Positions 1 through 5,876 of a stretch of 8,343 nucleotides of DNA are shown one piece after another (positions within the stretch are counted from its first letter, which is position 1; each line of letters opens with the position of its first letter). Source of the DNA: an uncultured Actinomycetes bacterium (GTDB lineage: Bacteria; Actinomycetota; Actinomycetes; Nanopelagicales; Nanopelagicaceae); the NCBI GenBank assembly GCA_903897475.1, contig CAIUBS010000068.1, positions 1 to 8,343 on the forward strand. Reading direction: 5' to 3'. A model generated the notes under the pieces. That model ran no database searches, was not told the DNA's origin, and saw only the letters and a list, made by a program, of their open reading frames with translations. Position numbers and translations under genes: made by a program.

Positions 1-618
1 GTTCTGTTTGTAGGAACTAAAAAGCAGGCGCATGAGCCAATTAAGCAGCAATCTGCCAGAGTTGGAATGCCATATGTAACAGAGCGTTGGTTAGGTGGAA
101 TGCTTACTAACTTTCCAACCGTTTACAAACGTGTACTTAGATTAAAAGAGCTTGAGGCGCTAGAGAGTGCAAATGACCAACTTCTAACCAAAAAAGAGTT
201 ACTAGTTCTTCGTCGTGAGCGCGAGAAATTAAATAAAAACCTTGATGGTATTCGTAATATGACCAAGCTACCTGCAGCAATTTGGGTAGTAGATACTAAG
301 AAAGAGCACTTGGCCGTTGCTGAGGCTAAAAAACTTGGTATTCCAGTTATTGCAATCTTGGATACTAATTGTGATCCAGATGAGGTTGATTTTAAGATTC
401 CTGGAAATGATGATGCGATTCGCTCAATTGCGCTTTTGACTCGGGTAATGACCGATGCAATTGTGGCAGGTCTTCAAATTCGATCAGCTAACGCAGCCAA
501 GATTGCCGATAAGGCTGCCGCAGAGGCTGCAGCTGCTGCCGAAAAGACAGCAGAGCAACCACTTGCTGATTGGGAAAAAGATTTAATTAAAGAGCCAACT
601 GAAACTGCAGGTGCATAA
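1..618 (+). CDS. rpsB: 30S ribosomal protein S2, 3' part (5' end outside the window)
   Basis: Ribosomal protein S2 binds late in assembly of the small subunit and helps recruit S1. The reading frame is open from base 1, so the first complete codons already give the family motif VLFVGTKKQA, followed by the diagnostic RWLGGMLTNF segment (near codons 30-39 of the window). Later come the conserved stretch PAAIWVVDTKKEHLAVAEA and the block IPVIAILDTNCDPDEVDFKIPGNDDAIRS, given here in part. Compared with E. coli S2 about 65 N-terminal residues are missing, purely because the window starts inside the gene; the ATG at 67 is an internal methionine, not the start. After the S2 core there is an alanine-rich, charged tail of about 40 residues, which is usual in actinobacterial S2. 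The stop codon (616-618) lies 1 nt before the likely start of tsf, so the two are probably co-transcribed and coupled. The identification is secure. Confidence 0.97.
   Translation, partial: VLFVGTKKQAHEPIKQQSARVGMPYVTERWLGGMLTNFPTVYKRVLRLKELEALESANDQLLTKKELLVLRREREKLNKNLDGIRNMTKLPAAIWVVDTKKEHLAVAEAKKLGIPVIAILDTNCDPDEVDFKIPGNDDAIRSIALLTRVMTDAIVAGLQIRSANAAKIADKAAAEAAAAAEKTAEQPLADWEKDLIKEPTETAGA
609..613 (+). promoter_or_regulatory. Ribosome binding site for tsf inside the end of rpsB
   Basis: AGGTG matches part of the anti-Shine-Dalgarno complement and ends 6 nt before the TTG at 620. It sits in the last codons of rpsB, so ribosomes finishing S2 would reach the tsf start directly. It decides the start in favour of TTG 620 over GTG 611, whose own upstream sequence has no purine-rich motif. 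The match is only five bases, hence moderate confidence. Confidence 0.45.
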
Positions 619-619
619 G

Positions 620-1447
620 TTGTCATACACAGCAGAGGATGTTAAAAAATTAAGGGAGCAAACTGCTGCCGGAATGCTTGATTGCAAAAAAGCACTCGAT
701 GAGGCAAATGGTGATTACCAAAAAGCGGTAGAGATCATTCGCGTTAAAGGGTTAAAGGGTGTTACCAAACGCGAGGGTAGAGCTACTTCAAATGGTTTAG
801 TAACTGCAAAGGCTGAGGGCGATCTTGGCGTAATGCTTGAACTAAATTGTGAAACAGATTTCGTAGCCAAGGGTGAGAAGTTTCAGGCACTAGCTGATGA
901 ACTTCTAAATCATCTTGCCTCTTCAAAAATCGGTGAGCTAGATAAGTTTTTATCTTCAAAGTTAGCCTCAGGTAAGAGTGTGCAAGAGGTAGTTGATGAA
1001 GGTAATGCGATGTTGGGGGAGAAGATTGAGATTAAAAGAATCTCAGTACTAACTGGCTCTCCAGTATCTCTCTACTTACACAAAACCTCACCAGATCTGC
1101 CACCACAAGTTGGTGTGCTAGTGCAGTTAAAAAATGCAGCTGAAGCAGTTGGTAAAGATATTGCCCAACACATTGCAGCGTTTGCGCCACAATTTGTAAG
1201 TCGCGATCAGGTTCCAGCAGATGAGATTGCTAAGGAGCGCAGACTTGCAGAGGAGACAGCTCGTACCGAAGGTAAGCCAGAGGCCTCAATTGCAAAGATT
1301 GTTGAAGGTCGGGTAACTGGATTTGTTAAAGAGGTATCACTTCTTGAGCAAGCATTTGCAAAGGATGCAAAGAAAACTGTTCAACAAATCCTAGATGAGG
1401 CAAAGACAGCCGTGTCTGCCTTTAATAGATTCCGTGTAGGTCAGTAA
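620..1447 (+). CDS. tsf: Elongation factor Ts (EF-Ts), TTG start
   Basis: EF-Ts is the cytoplasmic guanine-nucleotide exchange factor that regenerates EF-Tu-GTP. Both family signatures are present: LREQTAAGMLDCKKAL near residues 11-26 and ELNCETDFVAK at residues 74-84, including the Thr-Asp-Phe (79-81) that contacts EF-Tu. The N-terminal UBA-like helix bundle is followed by a dimerisation region, with the conserved block HIAAFAPQFVSRDQVPA in the middle; 275 residues is a normal bacterial length. I prefer the TTG at 620 because it yields the family-typical beginning MSYTAEDVKKLRE and has an AGGTG Shine-Dalgarno-like element (609-613) 6 nt upstream. A GTG at 611 would add three residues (M-H-K) and overlap rpsB by 8 nt, with no good ribosome-binding site. 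Either way translation is likely coupled to rpsB. The function is secure; the exact start is less so. Confidence 0.95.
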   Translation: MSYTAEDVKKLREQTAAGMLDCKKALDEANGDYQKAVEIIRVKGLKGVTKREGRATSNGLVTAKAEGDLGVMLELNCETDFVAKGEKFQALADELLNHLASSKIGELDKFLSSKLASGKSVQEVVDEGNAMLGEKIEIKRISVLTGSPVSLYLHKTSPDLPPQVGVLVQLKNAAEAVGKDIAQHIAAFAPQFVSRDQVPADEIAKERRLAEETARTEGKPEASIAKIVEGRVTGFVKEVSLLEQAFAKDAKKTVQQILDEAKTAVSAFNRFRVGQ

Positions 1448-1482
1448 ACTTCACTTATAAATAATTAAATTAAGGAGCGCTC

Positions 1483-2199
1483 ATGCCACGTAAAAGCTAC
1501 AAACGAGTGCTCCTTAAATTATCTGGTGAGGTTTTTGGTGGCGAAAAGGGCATCGGTGTTGATCCTGATGTTGTTCATGATGTTGCCAATCAAATAGCTG
1601 ATGTAGTCAGATCAAAAGTTCAAGTAGCCATAGTAATTGGTGGTGGAAATTACTTTAGAGGTGTAGAGCTTCAACAGCGCGGTATGGATCGAGCCCGAGC
1701 AGATTACATTGGAATGCTAGGCACAGTAATGAATTGTTTAGCGCTGCAAGATTTTTTGGAAAAAGAAGGAATTGAAACTCGAGTTCAAACAGCTATAACA
1801 ATGGGGCAAGTTGCCGAGCCATATGTACCACGTAGAGCAATTCGACATCTTGAAAAAGGTCGAGTTGTAATTTTTGGAGCTGGTGCTGGTATGCCATTTT
1901 TTACCACCGATACTGTTGCTGCCCAGCGCGCACTAGAAATTGGTGTAGATGCACTATTGCTAGCAAAAAGTGGTGTTGATGGTGTTTACGATGCTGATCC
2001 GCGCAAAGATAAAAACGCTAAGAAGTTTGACTTTGTTTCCTATGATGAAGTTTTAAGTAAGTCTTTGGCAGTTGCCGATGCCGCAGCATTCTCATTGTGT
2101 CGAGAAAATAAATTGCCGATTGTTGTTTTTGACTTAAAAAATAAAGGCAATATCAAGCGAGCAGTAACGGGTGAAAATATAGGCACGCTGGTTAATTAA
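1483..2199 (+). CDS. pyrH: UMP kinase (uridylate kinase)
   Basis: Bacterial UMP kinase phosphorylates UMP to UDP with ATP. It is the second-stage pyrimidine nucleotide enzyme feeding RNA, DNA and cell-wall precursor synthesis, and acts as a cytoplasmic hexamer of the amino-acid-kinase fold. The N-terminal LLKLSGEVFGG (from residue 10) is the phosphate-binding strand-loop, VIGGGNYFRG is the glycine-rich loop, and QVAEPYVPRRAIRHLEKGRV plus the following GAGAGMPFFTTDTVAA form the UMP-binding and allosteric region. LLLAKSGVDGVYDADPR is the classic ATP-site segment. The length of 238 residues is typical. The ATG at 1483 has a strong AAGGAG (1472-1477) 5 nt upstream. It follows tsf by 35 nt of AT-rich DNA and precedes frr, the standard bacterial order. 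Nothing odd is visible and the identification is secure. Confidence 0.97.
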   Translation: MPRKSYKRVLLKLSGEVFGGEKGIGVDPDVVHDVANQIADVVRSKVQVAIVIGGGNYFRGVELQQRGMDRARADYIGMLGTVMNCLALQDFLEKEGIETRVQTAITMGQVAEPYVPRRAIRHLEKGRVVIFGAGAGMPFFTTDTVAAQRALEIGVDALLLAKSGVDGVYDADPRKDKNAKKFDFVSYDEVLSKSLAVADAAAFSLCRENKLPIVVFDLKNKGNIKRAVTGENIGTLVN

Positions 2200-2247
2200 G
2201 CCTAATTTTATGAGCCGAAGATGTCCTAGTAGAGTTGTATTAATTAA

Positions 2248-2253
2248 AAGGAG
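2248..2253 (+). promoter_or_regulatory. Shine-Dalgarno site that fixes the frr start at 2260
   Basis: AAGGAG is a near-perfect ribosome-binding site. It directly touches the ATG at 2254 (zero spacing, not usable) and is 6 nt from the ATG at 2260, which is optimal. The protein from 2260 begins MSDLNSFLSE, two residues shorter than the longest open frame. Confidence 0.7.
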
Positions 2254-2259
2254 ATGCAT

Positions 2260-2823
2260 ATGTCAGATTTGAACTCATTCTTATCAGAGTGCAATAGCAA
2301 AATGAACAAGGCAATTGATGTTGCCAAGGAGGATTTTGCGACCATACGCACCGGCCGAGCTCATCCATCTATGTTTGCAAAACTAATGGTTGATTATTAT
2401 GGAACTGGCACACCTTTAGCTCAACTAGCAACCGTTCAAGTACCAGAGGCAAGACTTGCGCTAATCACTCCATATGACAAGGGTGCAATGGCTGCAATTG
2501 AAAAAGCGATTCGAGATTCAGATCTTGGCGTAAATCCTGGTTCAGATGGCACAGTAATTAGAGTTAACTTTCCGCAGTTAACCGAAGAGCGTCGTAAAGA
2601 GTTTATTAAAGTTGCAAAAGCTAAGGCCGAAGATTCAAGGGTGGCCATTCGTGCTATCCGCAGAGCTGCTAAAGAGTCAATGGAGAAGTTAGAAAAAGAT
2701 GGCAAAGTTGGTAAAGATGATTTGGCCAGGGCCGAAAAAGAGTTAGAAAAAGTTACTGGTGAGCATGTGGGAAAAATTGATGAGTTACTAAAGCATAAAG
2801 AAGTAGAGTTGCTAGAGGTCTAA
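2260..2823 (+). CDS. frr: Ribosome recycling factor (RRF)
   Basis: RRF works with EF-G to split post-termination ribosomes so they can be reused. The sequence shows the family's hallmark blocks: FATIRTGRAHPSMF near residues 25-38, VDYYGTGTPLAQLATVQVPEAR, the PLTEERR-like element FPQLTEERRKEFIK, and VAIRAIRRAAKE, which holds the arginines that contact 23S rRNA. The C-terminal helix is lysine/glutamate-rich, as expected for the three-helix-bundle domain I. Two in-frame ATGs stand at 2254 and 2260. The Shine-Dalgarno AAGGAG (2248-2253) abuts the first one with no spacing but lies 6 nt from the second, so I start at 2260, giving 187 residues against the usual 185. The stop codon is 2 nt ahead of the chosen cdsA start, implying coupling. 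The identification is secure. Confidence 0.97.
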   Translation: MSDLNSFLSECNSKMNKAIDVAKEDFATIRTGRAHPSMFAKLMVDYYGTGTPLAQLATVQVPEARLALITPYDKGAMAAIEKAIRDSDLGVNPGSDGTVIRVNFPQLTEERRKEFIKVAKAKAEDSRVAIRAIRRAAKESMEKLEKDGKVGKDDLARAEKELEKVTGEHVGKIDELLKHKEVELLEV

Positions 2824-2825
2824 TG

Positions 2826-3671
2826 ATGGCTGATCTGCACGCGATAAATGATGCGATAAATAAGCGAGCAGGTCGTAAGTTACTTCCTTCAATATTAGTT
2901 TCATTTTTATTACTTGGGCTTATCTTTGGCACAATTGCCATAGCCCCGTTGCTATTTTTTGCATTTATTTGGGTAGTAATAATGATCGGGATTAGAGAAA
3001 TTGCAAGCGCCTATCGAAAAGGCGGAATCGAACTGCCTGATTATGTATTGATGATCGCAGCAACAGTGCTATTAGTGGCAACTTGGAATGGAAACACCCA
3101 AGGATTAGCAGTTTCTGCTGGATTAACTATTCCAATCCTAATGTTTGCTCTGTTATTGATTTCCCAGAAAGATTTTATAAAAAGATCAACTTCGGCAGTT
3201 TTTATTACTTTTTATTTAGCCGTATTGGGTGGTTTTATTTTGTTACTGGCTAATGATGCCGATGGGGCGCTTCGAATCTTTACCTTAGTTGCATTAATTG
3301 CATGTAATGACACCTTTGCATACTTTGCGGGAGTCCTACTTGGAAAACATAAATTGGCTCCAAATATCAGCCCAAAAAAGAGTTGGGAAGGCTTAATTGG
3401 CGGGGCAGTGGCAGCGATCATTGGTGGCGCTGTGATATTTCACTTCTTATTTGAAACTAATTGGATAATTGGCGCAGCAATTGGATTAATGACGGTAATT
3501 ACTGCAACCTGCGGTGATTTGATCGAATCTGCGATAAAGCGTGATCTAGCTATAAAAGATATGTCTAATTTGTTACCTGGCCATGGTGGAATTATGGATC
3601 GATTAGATTCAGCTCTATTTACTGCACCCGCAGTTTGGTTTGCTTTTGAGCTTATTGCCCGGTACCTATAG
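2826..3671 (+). CDS. cdsA: Phosphatidate cytidylyltransferase (CDP-diacylglycerol synthase)
   Basis: CdsA is an integral membrane enzyme that makes CDP-diacylglycerol from phosphatidic acid and CTP, the branch point for bacterial phospholipid synthesis. The C-terminal family signature is complete: S-A-I-K-R-D, then K-D, then LLPGHGGIMDRLDS at about residues 249-262 in this numbering. The acidic and basic residues of this block bind metal and CTP. Most of the rest is hydrophobic, with seven to eight likely membrane segments, beginning near residues 20-40 and 42-56. ACNDTFAYFAGVLLGKHK and ISPKKSWEG are further conserved loops. I start at ATG 2826 because AGAGGT (2814-2819) is 6 nt upstream; ATG 2823 would overlap the frr stop by 1 nt and adds one methionine, but leaves only 3 nt spacing. 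The gene ends immediately before rlmN. About 281 residues, normal for the family. Confidence 0.95.
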   Translation: MADLHAINDAINKRAGRKLLPSILVSFLLLGLIFGTIAIAPLLFFAFIWVVIMIGIREIASAYRKGGIELPDYVLMIAATVLLVATWNGNTQGLAVSAGLTIPILMFALLLISQKDFIKRSTSAVFITFYLAVLGGFILLLANDADGALRIFTLVALIACNDTFAYFAGVLLGKHKLAPNISPKKSWEGLIGGAVAAIIGGAVIFHFLFETNWIIGAAIGLMTVITATCGDLIESAIKRDLAIKDMSNLLPGHGGIMDRLDSALFTAPAVWFAFELIARYL

Positions 3672-4775
3672 ATGGCTGATCTAGTATTTGAAGCACCTGC
3701 GGTTAAGAGAAAATCTCCACTTCACTTAGCAGACTTAACTATCGAAGAGCGAAAAGCTCGCGCTGAGGAGTTTGGTGTTCCAGCCTTTCGGGCTAATCAA
3801 TTAGCGGTGCACTTTTTTACTCACCACAATGATGATGTCCAAAGCTTTACCGATATCCCAAAAGAATTAAGGGAAAAACTAGGTGAGGCTTTTTTACCAA
3901 AATTATTAACCCTAGTTAGATCTGTTACCTGTGATGGCGGAAAAACTAGAAAAGATCTATGGCGATTGCATGACGGCGTTCTAGTTGAATCAGTTTTGAT
4001 GCGATATACCGATCGCACAACTGTTTGTATTTCTTCGCAAGCAGGTTGTGGTATGCAATGTCCATTTTGCGCAACAGGTCAAGCAGGATTGACTAGAAAT
4101 TTAACAGCAGCAGAGATCACCGCCCAAGTTGTTATGGCAGCTAGGGTATGTGATTTAGGTGAGATGCCAGGTGGGCCAACTCGATTATCAAATGTAGTCT
4201 TTATGGGTATGGGTGAGCCGATGGCAAATTACAAAGCAGTTATGCAGAGCATTAGAAATATAACCAATCCACAGCCAAATGGATTAGGAATTGGTGCAAG
4301 ATCAGTAACCCTTTCAACTGTTGGTTTAGTTAGTGGAATTGAGAAATTAATAGATGAAGACATCCCTGTTACTTTAGCGATTTCACTTCATACCCCAGAT
4401 GATGAATTACGAGACACGTTGGTACCAATCAACTCCCGCTGGAAAGTTAAAGAAGTGCTAGCTGCTGCTGATAAGTATGAGCGAAAAACTGGGCGTAGAT
4501 ATTCAATTGAGTATGCATTGATTAGAGATATAAATGATCAAGCTTGGCGGGCAGATCTTCTTGGCAGACTGCTTAAAAATAAGAATGCACATGTAAATTT
4601 AATTCCACTTAATCCAACCCCAGGATCAAAATGGACAGCATCTCGACCAGAAGATGAGCGCACTTTTGTTGAGTTATTAGAAAGCTACGGCGTTCCGGTA
4701 ACAGTACGAGATACCAGAGGGCGGGAAATTGATGGAGCTTGCGGCCAACTCGCAGCTAGTGAGGCAACAAAGTAA
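3672..4775 (+). CDS. rlmN: Dual-specificity rRNA/tRNA adenine-C2 methyltransferase RlmN (radical SAM)
   Basis: RlmN methylates C2 of A2503 in 23S rRNA and A37 of some tRNAs, supporting accuracy at the peptidyl transferase centre. The radical-SAM cluster motif CxxxCxxC is seen as Cys126, Cys130 and Cys133. Cys119 and Cys357 (in the terminal DGACGQL) match the two catalytic cysteines of E. coli RlmN (118 and 355), and Glu106 fits the glutamate known as Glu105 there. GMGEPMANY is the SAM-binding GEP motif, and LSTVGLV, ISLHTPDDELRDTLVPIN and LIPLNPTPGS are the later conserved strands. All catalytic residues are present, so the enzyme should be active. The ATG follows the cdsA stop with no gap and no clear Shine-Dalgarno site, suggesting translation by coupling. 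The 367-residue length is typical of the family. Confidence 0.97.
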   Translation: MADLVFEAPAVKRKSPLHLADLTIEERKARAEEFGVPAFRANQLAVHFFTHHNDDVQSFTDIPKELREKLGEAFLPKLLTLVRSVTCDGGKTRKDLWRLHDGVLVESVLMRYTDRTTVCISSQAGCGMQCPFCATGQAGLTRNLTAAEITAQVVMAARVCDLGEMPGGPTRLSNVVFMGMGEPMANYKAVMQSIRNITNPQPNGLGIGARSVTLSTVGLVSGIEKLIDEDIPVTLAISLHTPDDELRDTLVPINSRWKVKEVLAAADKYERKTGRRYSIEYALIRDINDQAWRADLLGRLLKNKNAHVNLIPLNPTPGSKWTASRPEDERTFVELLESYGVPVTVRDTRGREIDGACGQLAASEATK

Positions 4776-4815
4776 CTGAAGTTGTCTTTGCGTTAGCGCT
4801 GATTTGAATGTGAGC

Positions 4816-4843
4816 AATTACGCAACATAAATGTTGCGTAATT
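4816..4843. repeat. Perfect 13-bp inverted repeat, candidate operator
   Basis: The left arm AATTACGCAACAT (4816-4828) and right arm ATGTTGCGTAATT (4831-4843) are exact reverse complements around a 2-nt centre AA. The symmetry, the tiny centre and the position overlapping the proposed -35 element favour a protein-binding dyad over an RNA hairpin. A terminator is unlikely because no T-run follows. If transcription starts near 4870 the centre lies at about -40, compatible with a repressor that blocks -35 binding or with an activator touching RNA polymerase there. The sequence is not the DtxR/IdeR iron box or the classical Fur box as I know them, so the regulator is unidentified. Confidence 0.7.
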
Positions 4844-4862
4844 CCCTAATACCCGATAGCCT
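4834..4862 (+). promoter_or_regulatory. Candidate promoter for a leaderless iron-transport transcript
   Basis: A -35-like TTGCGT (4834-4839) and a -10-like TAGCCT (4857-4862, fitting the actinobacterial TANNNT pattern) are separated by 17 bp. The -10 element ends 7 nt before the ATG at 4870, so the transcript would begin at or one base before the start codon. Such leaderless genes are common in Actinobacteria, and the lack of a Shine-Dalgarno site here agrees with that. The -35 match is only three of six bases, so this is inference. Confidence 0.45.
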
Positions 4863-4869
4863 GCTTTCT

Positions 4870-5874
4870 ATGAGGAAGCTGCGCAATCTTGGATTAGTTT
4901 CAGCCTTACTGCTCACCCTAGTTACAGCATGTTCAAGCTCAGATACCCAGGTGAGTGAGTTAACGATTTACTCTGGAAGGGCTGAGGAGTTTATTGCGCC
5001 ATTTTTTGAAATTTGGCAACAACAATCTGGCATCAAACTTAATGTTAGGTATGGAGATTCTGCAGAGCTAGCAGCGCAAATACTTGAAGAGGGAAAGAAC
5101 TCTCCAGCAGATATTTTCTTATCCCAAGATGCTGGCTCTCTTGGTGCAATTTCAAATGAACAACTCTTTACACCAATACCAACAGGAGTTGCAGAGCTAA
5201 TCCCAGACCGTTACTCCCAAGCTAACCGGGATTGGATTGGGGTAACTGCGCGAGTCAGAGTTTTTGCCTATGCACCAGATCGAATTAGCCTAACTCCTAA
5301 AACCATTACAGATTTAACAAAGCCAATCTATAAAAATCAATTAGCTATTGTACCAACTAATGCCTCTTTCCAAGCGTTCTTGACTGCAGTCATTGAAAAT
5401 AAGGGTCGTGCATTTGCCAAGCAGTGGCTATTGGATTTAAAGAAAAATGGTGTGAAAACATATGCAAAAAATTCAGCAATAGTAGAAGCCATAGACAAAG
5501 GCGAAGTTTCAATTGGCTTAGTTAATCATTATTACGTTTGGGAGGTATCTGAATCTCTAGGCAGGCAAATCAATGCAGTTAACGGCTATTTTGAGGCAAA
5601 CGATCTAGGTAATTTGATAAACGTATCGGGAGTTGGAATCTTAGCTTCAAGTAATAAACGGCAAGCAGCGATAGATTTAATTAACTTTCTTACCTCAGAG
5701 CCAATTCAAAATAAGTTTGTTTCAGATACCCATGAGTACTCATTGATTCAAAGTATTAACCCTCCACAAGATTTGCCTTCTCTTGCCCAAGTTGGTGCCC
5801 TAAGCATCGATTTGGAGGTACTTAAGAACATTAAAAGTACCCAAGATCTATTAATTGAAGTTGGGCTTTTATAA
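4870..5874 (+). CDS. Iron(III) ABC transporter substrate-binding lipoprotein (FbpA/AfuA-like)
   Basis: This is the extracytoplasmic receptor that would bind ferric iron and hand it to the permease. The N-terminus is a lipoprotein signal: a basic start MRKLRN, a hydrophobic run, and lipobox V-T-A-C with the lipidated Cys at residue 21, followed by a serine-rich linker. The mature protein has the motif LTIYSGR (Tyr34), a segment with YGDSAELAAQILEEG and SPADIFLSQDAG, and WIGVTARVRVFAYAP. It also carries NHYY, whose Tyr221-Tyr222 pair corresponds to the iron-coordinating tyrosines of FbpA/FutA. GVGILASSNKRQAAIDLINF is the usual C-terminal signature. A longer frame from ATG 4831 would add 13 residues, but that ATG lies inside the inverted repeat and spoils the signal peptide, so 4870 is preferred. 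It gives 334 residues. Other metal or small-anion substrates are possible; the tyrosine pair favours iron. Confidence 0.88.
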   Translation: MRKLRNLGLVSALLLTLVTACSSSDTQVSELTIYSGRAEEFIAPFFEIWQQQSGIKLNVRYGDSAELAAQILEEGKNSPADIFLSQDAGSLGAISNEQLFTPIPTGVAELIPDRYSQANRDWIGVTARVRVFAYAPDRISLTPKTITDLTKPIYKNQLAIVPTNASFQAFLTAVIENKGRAFAKQWLLDLKKNGVKTYAKNSAIVEAIDKGEVSIGLVNHYYVWEVSESLGRQINAVNGYFEANDLGNLINVSGVGILASSNKRQAAIDLINFLTSEPIQNKFVSDTHEYSLIQSINPPQDLPSLAQVGALSIDLEVLKNIKSTQDLLIEVGLL

Positions 5875-5876
5875 AG

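Larger units (their letters stand above)
4776..4869. other. Intergenic regulatory interval between rlmN and the iron transporter
   Basis: These 94 nt separate the housekeeping cluster from the transporter genes and are the longest gene-free stretch in the window once the start of the binding protein is set at 4870. They contain the inverted repeat at 4816-4843 and the proposed promoter elements. I see no T-rich tract after any hairpin, so no convincing intrinsic terminator for the upstream operon. No Shine-Dalgarno-like motif precedes the ATG at 4870. Confidence 0.6.

Noticed and set aside
1433..1461. A possible separate promoter for pyrH with TATAAA at 1456-1461.
   Set aside because: No credible -35 element at the right distance; the 35-nt gap is simply AT-rich and contains a normal Shine-Dalgarno site.
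2180..2204. Weak hairpin TAGGC/GCCTA at the end of pyrH followed by ATTTTA, as a terminator.
   Set aside because: Only five base pairs with a 15-nt loop and a short interrupted T-run, and it begins inside the coding sequence.
2192..2247. Two TTAATTAA octamers flanking the pyrH-frr gap.
   Set aside because: Self-complementary AT octamers are expected in low-GC intergenic DNA; no larger repeat surrounds them.
2436..2705. Minus-strand open frame opposite frr, and similar minus-strand frames opposite cdsA, rlmN and the permease.
   Set aside because: They lie wholly or mostly antisense to clearly conserved genes, show no recognisable motifs and have no ribosome-binding sites; they are shadows of the real genes.
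4816..4850. The inverted repeat as an intrinsic terminator of the rlmN operon.
   Set aside because: The bases after the right arm (CCCTAATACCC) contain no T-run, and the perfect stem would have a very small loop; a DNA operator fits better.
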